A stretch of 64,000 bases of DNA. Source: Centropus unirufus. Lineage: Eukaryota; Chordata; Aves; Cuculiformes; Centropidae. The DNA lies in NCBI GenBank assembly GCA_013397695.1, contig VYZI01000389.1:369909-433908 (forward strand), written 5' to 3'. This document shows, in pieces, positions 36,794-48,380 of the stretch; positions within the stretch are counted from its first letter, which is position 1; each line of letters starts with the position of its first letter. The notes beneath the pieces are model-generated. The model made no database searches and had not been told where the DNA came from. It saw nothing but the letters and a program-made list of their open reading frames with translations. The translations under genes were made by a program, and so were the position numbers.

Positions 36794-38009
36794 ATTATAC
36801 ATATATAGATGTAGATATAAATCACTGATAATAGGAACCCAACAGTCATCTATTTCATCAGACTCATCAGTAAGTGTTTATAAAATGAGACCCTTTTCTG
36901 TCTCCAATGCAATTGAAGGCTAAAATCAAAGTGGAAATCTCTGCAGGACACATTGTCAACTCCAGCATGCTGCATTCCACTGAGGTGTATTTATTGTAAT
37001 TTAATTTAGCGTGAGAAATTCCACATTATTGTACATAATGAAAAAGTAAACCTTTCTACACCAATATTAATATAAATATATAAATTCTGCGAGTCTTTAA
37101 CAAGATGTTGTAGCCCAACATGGGAGAAGCTAAGAAAAGACTTTTGATTGTGACTCATACCCAGAAATACAGCCTCTGCCTTGTCTACATAAAGTGTGAA
37201 ATGCATCTCTTCTTATATGAAAGACCTACACATTGGGTTTATTTTTCAACCGGGACGTAGTGTCATATTATAATATATCTCACCTTAGTCTGGGAGTTAC
37301 TTGTCTCAGACATTAACTAATTAAAGCCCCCATCCCAGAACTGATCATTTTCCTTTATTTGGGGGAGAGATATTTATTAAAGAAAAAAACAAAAATAGAA
37401 AAGAAAAATAGTTTCTTAATCACTTCTCCCATATACTCAAAATTCAGAAAAAAATGTTTTCCTCCCCTCAAATCAGCAAATTCATGATTTATGAGAAATT
37501 AATTAAACTAATGCCAGCAGTGAATTAACAAAGAAACTTGAACATAAAAAAAAACTGGAGAAATATAAGACATCTGTCCTCATGTATGGAGAACCAGATG
37601 ATGTAACAGGCTGGTAATAGTATTTGTATCAGTCTTCACAATATTTGATTATTTTTTTTTTCAGTTTTGGCTTCAAAAAATGGTTTTCATATGGTAAAAT
37701 CACATTTTTTAAAGTGAAACGAAACAAAAACAAACCAGTTTTTAAGCATTTATTTTTTAGTTTTCATAATGTTGATACAAAGGCTGAGGATTTAATATCT
37801 AAAAGAAAGATAGTTATGTCCTAGTTTTAAATATAATCAACTAAATTTAGTTCTGTGACTCCCTATTGTGTCCAATGAGAAGAGACATATATATGAATGA
37901 AGCGGCTGATCCTCCTTATATTAGATGAGATTAATAATAATATCCTGGATTCTTCATTTTCTCTCCTTTGATGCTAAGATAAGAGTACATGTTTAGACAA
38001 GATATCTTA
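36794..38009. other. AT-rich unique interval
   Basis: No recognised repeat. A stretch at 37240-37380 (GACGTAGTG, ACTAATTAAAG, TTATTTGGGG) has mixed-complexity sequence with homeodomain-like TAATTA. Conservation would need alignment. Confidence 0.4.
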
Positions 38010-38300
38010 AGTGGACATCTTCCACTGGGTCAGGTTGTTCAAAGATTCACCCAACCTGGCCTTGGACACCTCAGGGATGGGGCAGCCACATTTTCTCTGG
38101 GCAACCTCTTCCAGTGCCTCACCACCCTCACAGGAAAACATTTCATCCTAATATCTCATCTAAATCTCCCCTCTTTCAGCTAAAACTGTTACCACTCTTC
38201 CCCATCACAACACTTCCTGATAAAGAGAGATCCTAGATTTCCTGTAGGCCCCCTTTAAATACTGGAAGGCTGCTAGAAGGTCTCCCCAAAGCTCTCTTTT
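38010..38300 (-). mobile_element. CR1 LINE 3' fragment, antisense
   Basis: GGACATCTTCCACTGGGTCA, then CCAACCTGGCCTTGGACACC, TTCCAGTGCCTCACCACCCT, TAATATCTCATCTAAATCTC, ACTTCCTGATAAAGAGAGAT and CCCTTTAAATACTGGAAGGC. The terminal octamers and adjoining block are missing on the left, so the extreme 3' end was lost after insertion. Confidence 0.94.
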
Positions 38301-38790
38301 ATCTTATCAACTCCGCAGACAGATGAGGTGACATCCATCAATGGAGAGAAATTCCCACCTCCTATTTTCAGTGAGATAGTTCCCTTCTCATATGTGTAGT
38401 CTAGAACAGTTGTATAAGATTCTGTCTATATGATGGGCTGTCTTCTTGTATCTCTACAGGCATGGTTGCTTCTCCTCTGGAGCTGCATCTTTCCACTCAC
38501 TGTTGTGGGAGCTGGCCATGAGTAAACACCTCAGCTGATATCTAAACTGATTCATATCTAGACCCAAGGGTTCAGGAGTGAATTAATGTCAGAACGAAGG
38601 TAAATCCCATCTGAAGTGAAGCCTGTTATCAGACCTCCAACCTATCTCTTGCCACATGTGTAGTCTTCTCACTTTTACCTAATAAGAAATTATTCCTTGT
38701 AAGAAATCTTTACTAACTTTGGGGGATACTGTGAAAGTGCCATGGTTTTATATAATACTAGACTGCACATTGTCTGCAAACAGTAGGAGA
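38301..38790. other. unique spacer
   Basis: No repeat or exon recognised. Confidence 0.45.
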
Positions 38791-39365
38791 GTGGAACAGC
38801 TGAGGAATGCAGCCTGGAGACACGGTAGTCATAGACACCTTACGTTGGATGGAGGACAGAAATCAACCACACTCATTAGTACTTAAATTGGCAAAGTGCT
38901 ACCAAGGTAACGGCGCACTCCACAATATTGTTGTCTTGACTAAACAACTTACCCTAAGCTCAGTTGAAATAATATGTTTTTTCACCTGCAGGAGTGAAAC
39001 ATTCAAGACGACATTCCAAGACGGATCTGGTTAAGGTCATAAAAATTTTGTGGTAACCTATATATTATTTTTATGCATATGCTTAACACGATATATTTTA
39101 TGAACGTGCTAAGGTGCAATAAATCACCTAAAACCTGTAAAATGCTTCAGACTCTTACCAGAGTATCAGATGCTCATACATATTCTATACATCTATAGGG
39201 TCGTACAGATGCACGTGTAGAGACCCGCCACCCCCTGAGTACAGTTGACAGATGGGAGTACTGCTTGCTTGTCTTTTGTGTGGGAGGTCATGAGAGTAGT
39301 CGCTGTGTCTGTGAAGGATTAGCAGTTAAAACGAAGACAGATAATGTGGAGAAACAGTGCAGCTT
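38791..39365 (+). other. CpG-enriched segment, possible decayed retroviral remnant
   Basis: I count about 13 CpG in roughly 560 bp (for example at ACGGTAG, AACGGCGCAC, AAGACGACATTCC, GTCGTACAG, CACGTG, CCCGCC), several-fold denser than neighbouring sequence. A 75-codon frame at 38807-39034 begins with a Pro-Gly-Asp plus Val-Val-Ile pattern reminiscent of the C-terminal end of integrase in some avian retroviruses. It is short, and nothing else of pol is visible upstream. An AATAAA lies at about 39118. A host origin (exon of a noncoding RNA, regulatory element) is equally possible. Confidence 0.3.
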
Positions 39366-39837
39366 CAGCATTTACTATGTGTCTCAACAACTGGAGTAAA
39401 AGACTGAGCTTCATAGGAATTCTTTGCAAGGGAGAAGAATTCTGTCTCTTCCAGTGCATAAAGACAAATGCAGTGGAATTCCTGCTTCTGCAGAAGAAGT
39501 CTTAAGGGAAACTGAAATCTTCAGCTGACTCTGCCTAGGATCAAGATACGGAGTCAATTATACTCTTAGTGACCTGCTGTCCCCAGTTAATTTTATTTTA
39601 TGATTCTGAGGCTTGAGCAACATTATATAATACATGCTGTCTTCGTCTATTCAAGTAGACTTTTCAACTATAGTGTGTGTTGCATAAGTTTAGATGTTTA
39701 AGTCCATTTGGAAAAGCATCCAAAAAGCTATATGAGCTTATGGGACTTGAAATATGTAGAGATGGAGGTGCTCCAGAAGTCTTCATAGCCTGGACATTTT
39801 TGACCCTCTGCAAGCAATAGGACATCAGAAAAATTGC
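39366..39837. other. unique spacer
   Basis: Nothing recognised before the next CR1 copy. The sequence just 5' of it (39728-39837) does not match CR1. Confidence 0.45.
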
Positions 39838-40361
39838 CATGAAGAAGCCACACCTTGAATATTATCTTCAGTTTTGGGTCCCTTAGTACAAAAAGGACTT
39901 TGAGGTGCTGGAATGTGTCCAGAGAAGGCAATGAAGCTGATGAAGGGTCTGGAGAACAAATCTTATGAGGGGCATCTGAGGGAACTGCAGCTGCTTAGCC
40001 TGGAGAAGTCTGAGGAGACCTTATTACCTTCTATGGTTACCTGAAAGGAGTTTATAGTGAGGTGGGTGTTGGGAACTTCTGTCAAGTAGCAAACAATAGC
40101 ACAAGAAGAAATGGCCTCAATTTGTACAAGGGGAGGTTTAGTTTGGATATTAGGAAAAAAAATCTTTACAGAAAGAGTGCTAAAGTATTGGAACAGGATG
40201 CCCAGGGGAGTGGCGGAGTCACTATCTCTGGAGGTGTTAAAAAAGTGTGTAGTCTTGGCACTTTGGGACATGGTTTAGTAGGCATGGTAGTGTTGAGCTG
40301 ATGGTTGGACTTCATGAACTTGAAGGTCTTTTGCAACCTTAATGAATCTATGATTCTATGA
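39838..40361 (+). mobile_element. CR1 LINE 3' fragment (about 520 bp, GGTCTTTTGC-tail subfamily)
   Basis: Starts at GCCACACCTTGAATATTATC, corresponding to the VRPHLEY part of ORF2. It continues through AGTTTTGGGTCCCTTAGTAC, TGTGTCCAGAGAAGGCAATG, AGTGAGGTGGGTGTTGGGAA and GGAACAGGATGCCCAGGGGA to TTGGACTTCATGAACTTGAA and an ATCTATGATTCTATGAA tail. Numerous substitutions show an old copy. Confidence 0.95.
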
Positions 40362-41125
40362 AAGAAATGCTCCTCTTTCTTCCAGGATATCAAATTAAAT
40401 GGGGCCATAATGATAATTTCTGACGTTAAGATCCACAAAATCTTATAAATAAGTTAGAAGGAAGGGCTTGTTATAGGCAAATGTTCTGTAGACCTGATAT
40501 CATGCTCCAGTGATCACCACTGAAGGGTGCTTATTGGTCAAATAAATATTGCTGTAAAATGCCTGGCCAAACAACACTGAAACAGAAGATTACTTCCTTG
40601 TCACTATATTTTTTTTATCTCATGGAGCCTGAAAAAACTGTCTTTCTTTATGCCACTGCCTGACATCCGTGACATTTCCTTGTTGAATCACAGCAATTTG
40701 AGTCAGTAGTAAAAACGTTATCAAGCTTCTTTACATTTCTATGTCTGAATCAAGCATGAGTCTCGTGTTCAGCACAGCCTTCTAGAACATCATTCAGCAT
40801 TTCCTAGTACATAAAGACAGTGTGCAAAGATTATATATTAAAGTTCTAAATGTGTAAGAATTAGGTAGATTCCAAAAAAACGTATGCTCTTACCAGAGAA
40901 GGGAAAGAGAAGTGAGCATTTTTTTTAACATTTCTACAGCACTGCCTTTTGACTGACTCTGGGTTTGGCAATGAGGACAAGATCACCATGACAACCCATA
41001 GCATCAGGGAAATCTTCCTGAGGGGGCTGGTGGTGATTACAGCTGCCCAGAAATTATCAATCCCTGTACCACTGACTTTATGATATTTATGGGAGGAAGG
41101 CAAGAGTAGCACAGAATAATTAAAT
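40362..41125. other. unique spacer
   Basis: No repeat or gene recognised. The minus-strand frame at 40861-41211 runs into CR1 at its start and is not gene-like. Confidence 0.45.
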
Positions 41126-41504
41126 AATAGAATCATAGAGTGATTTGGGTTATAAGGAACCTTAAAGATCATCCAATTCAGCCTCCTGAGATGGGCAGGA
41201 ACATCTTCCAATAGATCAGGTTGCTTATAACCTCATCTAGCCTAGTCTTAAACACCTCCAGAGATGGAGCATCCACAGCCCCTCTAGGCAACCTGTGCCT
41301 GTGCCTCACCCCCTTCACTGAAAAACATTTCCTGCTAATATCTGATTCAAATCTCCCATCTTTCAACCTAAACACATTATCCCTTGTCCTGTCACTGTCC
41401 TCCCTGATAAAGACCCACTCCTCAGCTTTCTTATAGGCCCCCTTTAAGTACTGGAAGGATGCTATAAGGTCTCTCTGGAGTCTTCTCCAGGCTGAACAAT
41501 CCCA
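41126..41504 (-). mobile_element. CR1 LINE 3' fragment, antisense (about 380 bp)
   Basis: TAGAATCATAGAGTGATTTG and CCTTAAAGATCATCCAATTC mark the 3' end. CATCTTCCAATAGATCAGGT, GCATCCACAGCCCCTCTAGG, TTATCCCTTGTCCTGTCACT and CTTCTCCAGGCTGAACAATC follow. The frame at 41178-41528 is the translated ORF2 end (WVFIREDSDRTRDN region), interrupted by divergence. Confidence 0.95.
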
Positions 41505-43755
41505 GGCAGGAAGAAGAAAACACAACATCTTACTATCTGAGTCTAAAGCACTAAATATGAGCCTATCTTGATTCTTCCAGAAGGAGAGCTCCTCCTCAAG
41601 AACTGCTAAGCTGAGGTATCAGTTGCACACCTGGATGCCACTGAAGTGCAGAAAAACAGAAGTTCAAAGAGCTTCCCAGGTGGCCCAGCGATGGCCGCAA
41701 TATGTCCTACTTCTCCAGACAGATTGTTCCAACAGGCTGCAGGAATGATGTGTCTCTGAAATGGCATAGCAAGTCCATGGAAAGCATCAGACGGGTGGGA
41801 TGGTGAGAGTGCTGGAAAATGGAAATGTCCCAACAAGTTTCATATCCTTCCAGTGCTCCACCAAAACCAATACACTTCCATAGAGCACTTAACTCTCCCC
41901 CAGTGGTTCTTTTCCAATAGTAAAAAGTTCCACATGCAAACTCATGACCAAAGGGTCAATTCAGATACTGGTAAAATTATTTTGGGTTCTTTGAAAGTGG
42001 AACTTCCACAAGGACCAGCTAATTTTTTACTTGTTTAGAAATAATAAAAACCGATTTGTTTTTGCTAAAGGAAACTCCTATTGACTTTGGCTGACCTCAG
42101 GTTCTAGCCCTCAGAGAAGACACAGTCAAGCAGGATGCTCTAAATTGGAGTTCTATCACTGCTAGAGAGAGAATCATAGAGAAAAGGGCTAACTAATTAA
42201 GAAGTTGGAGGTCTTTTTTACTGAGAGTAGGAGTGAGAGGAAAAAGATAAGTAGAATGAGAGATTTAGTGGCATAAAAAGTCTGGGGAACAAAACCTGCT
42301 GCTCTGCATTAGGTGAAATCTGTGCCTAGGCTGGTTCCCTAGGATACTGTGTCCCTACAGTACATTCACTCATGGACAAATTTAGCAATAGTCTCAAATT
42401 TTCGGTTCCTGCAAAACAAAAAATCTCATAGATTCCCAAACACACAAGGGCCAGTGAAGGGTATGGAACTGGCAGGAGTGTGTAATGTAATAGAGCATTT
42501 GTTGGTAACCTGGGATAAGCCCAGGTCTCAGCACTGTCTGTCAGCTCAGAAAGCCACTTGTCTGAGTGTAATAAGAAGGAGGGATTCGTGATGCATTGAT
42601 TGTATCCCCAGTCCGAGGGCTGGGAGGGTAGTTACAAAGGAGGCGAAGCCAATTCAGAGTCCGTCTTTCACTGCCAGCGAAACATTTATCTGCAAGCTTT
42701 CAAAACACAGGAGAGGAAAAGAAAAAAAAAATGAAATAGAAAAGAAAAATAAAAAGACAAATATAGTAATATAAGGTACTGGTTCCAGGAACTGATGCCT
42801 GGGGCTGAGCTCAAGATGTGGCTGATAGGTGGTGTGCATCTGTGCACGGACAATGACACAAGGAGGCAGGAGGCTACGACAACAGCAGGATGTTGCATTG
42901 GTTAAGGAGGGGAAGAAAACCTGTTCTCCCCCTTCTTTGGCATTTCTGCCCTTCTCACCAAACTCTCAGTACATCAGTCCCAAATTCCAATGAGAAATAA
43001 ACTCCTGGCAGGTGTGGGTAGGAAATTTTTTACCTTCCTGAGTTGCTGACAGTGTTTAGCATATTTCTAGGTTATCCATGATGGTGTTGGATTTGCTGTG
43101 GAGGATTTGCCTTCTGCTGTGAGAGCAGCAAGATATGTAAGTATATATTTCTCATCTGATTCATACTACAGCATTGTTTGAGAGACCCCAGACTAAGATG
43201 AAAAGCCCCCAAAAGAAGTTATGTGTTCTTCTGACTAGCCATGAAACTACTCTGTTTAAAAAAACATGTGGAACTCCTTTCTGGACTGGACTAACTAGCA
43301 TCAGAATTCTCCCTGAATCCTGCTGCAGAGGCCCATGAGCATTACCTTTCTGACAAGGCAACTAACAAACAAAAAAACCACATTTCAGTTAGGAATATTT
43401 TCGGCATTTATCACAATATATTTCATCCTTTGCTCTTTCTCCCATCCATTTCAGTGTGATTTTTTCTGGAGCAAAGACCACTGAGAGAAAAAATAAAGGG
43501 TGGGATTCATCTTGCCTACGCTGTGAAGTGTTTTTACAGTTTTTGCTGTAATCCAGTGGTCTAAAATGCTCAGTCATCAATAGAGAGCAAAGTGCTTTTA
43601 GTAAAAGGTACTTAGGATGATGTGAGTCTTCTGAAGATTCTTATTTCTCCCTGTTAAATCCAGGGGGAGCTTAGGAGACTGGTCTTCAGACAACCAACTT
43701 TTGAAAATAAACTCCTAAATTTCTTCAGCTAAATCACATTTTGTGCTCTATTGAT
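41505..43755. other. unique interval
   Basis: About 2.2 kb without a recognised gene. An A-rich stretch with GAAA units is at 42715-42760. The 41600-41840 part has slightly higher GC and several CpG but no family that I know. Confidence 0.45.
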
Positions 43756-43810
43756 TAGAATCATAGAGTCTTAGAATAACTAGATTGGAAAAGATCTTTA
43801 AGGTCATCTG
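43756..43810 (-). mobile_element. CR1 LINE 3' terminal scrap, antisense
   Basis: TTAGAATCATAGAGTCTTAG followed by GATTGGAAAAGATCTTTAAG and GTCATC is the reverse complement of a CR1 terminus of the AAAGATCTTT type. Beyond it the match fades. Confidence 0.8.
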
Positions 43811-46352
43811 AGATCAGCTTTCCTTGGTGAGGATAGTCAACACCAGTACTCTTACTCAGGAGGGAGGTGTACGAAGAACTACAGACATTTCTGCAACACT
43901 TCTGAAAAGTGGTTTTCTCCAGAACTGGTGAAAACCCCATATTTTTATGCAACAAATAATAGCACTTTGGTTCCAGGTAATCTGCTTGTTAAGCTACTCT
44001 GGAGCCTGGTGTCTTTGATTCTAACTAAAAACTTGTTTAGACGTACGAAGTTTTTTCATCTCTTCATAAAAGTATAACCATAAAATCACAAAGTCTATAA
44101 ATTGGGATTTTAATCACTTTATCTACATCACTAAAGACAGAACATTATAAATTTGAAGGGTAGTGAAAGCCTCAAAATCTCTGCATGAATGTGGTCTGCA
44201 TGAGTAGTTGCTATCTGTCAATGAAACTTCAATAGATATTTGTCTGGCCTGTACTATCCCACCCCTAATCATGAGGTGAAATATGGTTTTTAAAACATCA
44301 ATTGCAGTTTAACATGTGTCTATGGAATGTGTATTCTTGCACCTGGAACATATGACTTAACCTACAGAGGCACAGGGGGCCACCTTGCGCACACACTACA
44401 ATTGTATAACATCCCATGGCTGGGACATGTTCTTGCCCAGGAGCAGACTTTTCCTGTCATTAGATCGCCAGTGATCCAGAACTGGCCTGCAGGACTTACC
44501 TACTCTCAGACTACCTAAAAAGCTATAGCTACATTTAATTCAGCAGCCAAAAGACTAATAAAAATAGAGATGTAAATCCGTGCAAAACAGTCTGTATTGA
44601 AATTCTGTAAAAGAAGATCATAAAGGATGTTTCATAGTTCAGTTAAAGTGTCTTTGAAGACATGATTTATTTGAACAGAAAAGGAAAAAGAATTACGTAG
44701 GGTCCCACTTGTAATTTGGGAATATCTAGCTTTTGGTTGTGCTGTAAATACTTCAAGAAGAAGGCAGAGAATATTCTTTGTTTATTTTTTTTCTTATAGT
44801 CTCTATTAATAAAACTTCATTCAAGTATTGATTTACTACAGCAGTGGGGAGGACAAGACCTCAGTGTTAAGTAATTCTGACTAAGGCTCTCTTTTTTTCT
44901 CCGCTGCCAAGAGCTGGAATAGTAACTCCCCATGGCTGTCTGAGTTTGACATGTCTGCCAAAAGCACAGAGATTCCCAAACTACTACTGTCTTTAAGTGA
45001 TCCATGAAGAAGCAGTTTCAAAATGTTTCCAGTAGGCATATGAAAAATCAAAACTCGTTGAATTAGGAATGGCTTGGGAAGTTTTAGCAACCTGCTTGAC
45101 AAAAAGAAACACTACCTAGATCTAATCTTTGAGACATCAAAACATTGGATTGGCCTTAAATCTTAAATGTCAAAGTATTTAAAATCCCATAGCTTTAATT
45201 TTTTATGTTAGGTTTCTACTACGTGTTTCTCTTCTCACTTAAAATGCCCCGAAGTGTTTCAAATATGAAAGGTGCCTTGACCTGGTGCTGTAGAACATGT
45301 CTTTAAGCACATATTTCAGGTCATACAGACCTCCTGACAACCTTAAAGTGGTAATAACCTTTCATCACTTCTCTCTATTTCCCATTAAAAGTGAGGATAT
45401 TGCTGCACATGAGACCTTGCACTGCTAGTTCTATAAGCCAGCCAGATGTGAGATGGTTTTGATCTGAAAGTCATGTAACTATACTTAGCTTGGTGATGAA
45501 CCTGAATTACTTTGTCTTGCTGAGCTGTACCATTTATCAAGTCATATATTCCTGCTAGCAATATTGTAGCTGAAGTCTTTAGAGAAGAAGGGAGAAGAAG
45601 GAGGAGAGGAGAAGTAAGAGAAGAGAGAAGGGTAGAAGAGAGGAGTGGAAATCAAAAGTAAATTATGTTTCCCAGGATATTGTTTTCCTTCATGTTAGTC
45701 TTTTTCTTTCTCTTGTGTTTTTCCTTTTCTTTTAGATGTTAAAAAAAAAGGAAAACAATTTTCCCCTTTAGCTGGCCCATGAAAATACAATGCCAACACC
45801 GTAAACTATTTGCAGGGTGAGTAATCTGAAAAATCTCACTTTTCTGTGTCAGCTGGTTCCCTACGTGTTGCCAACTGAAGCGGGAAAGGGAAGGATCCTT
45901 CCAGAGGAAAGAGCACAGCAGGACCTGTCCAAGGTTCTAGTCCAGCTTCCTGCCTCAGCATTCCCTGATAACATCTACCCACACTGAAAATTTATACTAC
46001 AGTCATCTCAGAAGTGGCTTCAGGCCACACTGATTTCAAGTCACACAACTGAAACACAGTCAGACACCTCCTGGGAATAAGAATCAACATTTTTTCATTG
46101 TGGGTTTAGCTTCATGAGTAATGCAGTGTCTTTCTCTAGTGAGTTGGCTAAGGATGAACAAAGGAGAAGGAAGTGAAAGCAGGGCATGCTTGTTTCTTCA
46201 CTTTCTACTTAATTACCACTATGGGTTTTTTTGGATATTGGGAACTTCAATATAAGGAAAGATCCAGACCAACAAAACAGTAGAAGTCTTGGCAAAGGAC
46301 TAACTAGAAAAATCTTAAGTTAATATGCTCAAATAAGAAGCAAGTAGCATTT
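43811..46352. other. unique AT-rich interval
   Basis: No gene seen. It includes the GA-rich tract annotated at 45581-45652. Confidence 0.45.
45581..45652 (+). repeat. GA-rich polypurine tract
   Basis: About 70 bases of nearly pure purine (AGAAGAAGG and GGAGAGGAG units) with only three pyrimidine interruptions. Simple-sequence origin is likely. Such tracts can form triplex DNA and exclude nucleosomes. Confidence 0.85.
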
Positions 46353-46421
46353 CAGTTTAGTAGTGGACAGTTGGACTCAATGATCTCAAAGATCTTTACC
46401 AACTCAATTATTCTGATTCTA
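46353..46421 (+). mobile_element. CR1 LINE 3' terminal scrap
   Basis: GTTTAGTAGTGGACAGTTGG, ACTCAATGATCTCAAAGATC, and TTTACCAACTCAATTATTCT plus GATTCT form the last 70 bp of a CR1 of the TTGGACTCAATGATCT type. Confidence 0.85.
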
Positions 46422-47229
46422 ACCTTGCATAGAAGTGGAATTGGAAGAGGATATTCAGATAAGATTTCATGATTAGCATTGATGACTGTCATAGCTGTCT
46501 GTTGTGAGCTTACTTTTGAGCCTGGGACACTGAAGACCTTTAAGTGACTGGATTTTCAAACTTCTGTGGGAGTAGTTCTCTCCTGGTCTGAAGAGGACCC
46601 TGGTATTCCTTCCTCAGCTGCCTGCAGTTGTTTGTTACCAGAAACAGAAACGTGAAATAACAGTAGTAGAAACATCCTTCATGCTTTACTACTGAATATG
46701 TGATGTGGACTTGAATATAACTCATATGCTTACTAGAATGGGATCCTCCTGTTGCGTATTCAATTGCACACCTCTCCTTAGCCTTTTATTTCCTGAGCTG
46801 TTTTTATTTTCTTAAGCTGCACTGTGTCTGCTTCTGAGATGATGGCAGCTGCAGGCTGTCCCCAGGTTATCCCTTCTTTCCCCGGGCTAGAGCACGAGGC
46901 AGCAATGAGTACCTGAATTAAATACTCTGGTTAGTATTGGCTGTGTTCATTTCCTCTCCTAGGATATGGAGTAATCGATTACCTCATCACTGAGCAGAAA
47001 CAGCCTTGTTGCTTGATTTACACAAGTAAACCTTTCATAGTGCCTGGAGGTATTAATGTTCAGGAGAGAGGGCCTAAGCTTTCTTAGATTTTCCCCTTTT
47101 ATTCCATATCCTCAAGGGTATTCAAAGGCTTCCTGAAATATTTAAACCTCCTTGCTACAAAGTCGTTTTCCCAGAATCATCTCCATGTTGCTGCAGTGTC
47201 GTAAGGAGGAAATACTCAATTCTGTTGCC
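46422..47229. other. unique spacer
   Basis: No recognised element. Contains a TAATCGATTACC palindrome-like site at about 46971-46982. Confidence 0.45.
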
Positions 47230-47781
47230 CAAAGAACTCACCTGGAGTCCTACATTCAGTTCCGGAGTCCTCAATACAGGAAAGACATATATCTGTTTGA
47301 ATAAGTCCAGAGAAAGACCGCAAGGATGTGGAGCCAGAGCACCATCCATGTGAACTCAGGCTGAGATAGTTGGGGTTGTTCAGCCCCGAGAAGAGAACAC
47401 TCCTGGGAGACCTTATAGCAGCCTTCGAGTAATTAAAGGGGGCCTACAGGAAAGCTGGAGAGGGGCTTGTTATCAGAGAGTGCAGGAACAGGACAAGGGG
47501 TAATGAAAGAGAGGAAATTTAGATTAGATATTAGGAAGAACTGCTTTCCCGTGAGGGTGGTGAGGCACTGGAAGACACTGCTCACAGAAGGTGTGGATGG
47601 TCCATTCCTGGATGTCTTCAAGACCAAATCACATGAAGCTTTGAGTCACCTGGTCTAGTGGAAGATGTCCATACCAATGATAGAGATGCTGGAACGGGGT
47701 GATGTTTAAGGTCCCTTCCAACTCAAAACTATTCTGTTTCTATTATTCTATCTTTCTATTATTCTATGATTCTATGGTTCA
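47230..47781 (+). mobile_element. CR1 LINE 3' fragment with an expanded octamer tail
   Basis: Starts in ORF2 at CACCTGGAGTCCTACATTCA and CGGAGTCCTCAATACAGGAA. It passes GAGATAGTTGGGGTTGTTCA, ATTAAAGGGGGCCTACAGGA, TAGATTAGATATTAGGAAGA and GAGGGTGGTGAGGCACTGGA, and ends CCTTCCAACTCAAAACTATT. The tail consists of about five CTATTATT/TTCTATG-like units (47738-47781), longer than in other copies here. That could mean a younger insertion or later slippage. Confidence 0.96.
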
Positions 47782-48039
47782 TTTTACAGAGTAGCCTTTA
47801 AGATTTAGGCTAATTATAGACTTGAGGAAATGAGCAAAAATTTGTGAAGGACAATAGTAATTTAAGTTTCAAAGGGTCACTGTGGCCATCTCAACTAAAT
47901 GGCTGTAGCCTGCCTCTCTTCTTCAGTGTTCCAGTTAGGGCTAAAGCAGAATGTTTTTCTCTGACTTTTCAGCCTGATAGTTGTCAGGAAGATTGGTGCA
48001 TTGGTGTGCAGAGAAGCCAATACTCATATCTATTCCTAT
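47782..48039. other. spacer before the LTR-like fragment
   Basis: No clear match. It may include a decayed 5' part of the LTR. Confidence 0.4.
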
Positions 48040-48380
48040 GCAAATTAAGGCCATCCCAGAGCTGACAGCAATTCCAGTTGCACCTGCTGGGAGGGGAAAA
48101 CAGGACAGGTCACTCAAACTTGACCAAGGAACTATTCCATACCATACACATCATAGTCAGTATAAAAGCTTAGAGATCATGATGGTCAGCCCTCTTCGTC
48201 GATGGCTGCCTTGCATGGTCAAGTGACATATGGTTGTCAAAGGAGTTTGAATTGTTCTTTTTCTTATATCTTTATATATTTTATTAATTTTCTTATTAAT
48301 ATTGTTGTCATCTAACTAAAAGCTGTGCGGGTTTAGCTAATGACCTGGCCAGGATGAGAGTGGTGCTAAACTGAAACACT
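48040..48380 (+). mobile_element. ERVL-type solo LTR fragment (avian), decayed
   Basis: GGGAGGGGAAAACAGGACAG, TTGACCAAGGAACTATTCCA and TACCATACACATCATAGTCA lead into GTATAAAAGCTT. This reproduces the order of blocks around the promoter of a common avian ERVL-like LTR: GGGAGGGGACACAGC-like, ATTCCATACCATATGA, a CRE-like TGACGTCA (lost here), then TATA. A T/TA-rich stretch (48250-48310) follows, where the LTR family has its AT-rich R/U5. No internal retroviral genes flank it, so it is a solo LTR or a fragment. Both ends are uncertain; the identification is from memory of the family. Confidence 0.6.
48161..48168 (+). promoter_or_regulatory. TATA box of the LTR-like fragment
   Basis: TATAAAAG at the position where the related LTR family carries its TATA element, about 28 bp downstream of the ATTCCATACCAT block. 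The upstream CRE is mutated, so promoter activity is doubtful. Confidence 0.5.

Noticed and set aside
41178..41528. 116-codon minus-strand open frame
   Set aside because: It is the translated end of a CR1 ORF2 plus 3' UTR, already annotated as a mobile element.
41600..41840. Slightly GC-richer stretch considered as an LTR fragment
   Set aside because: No TATA/poly(A) arrangement and no similarity that I recognise; left as unique DNA.
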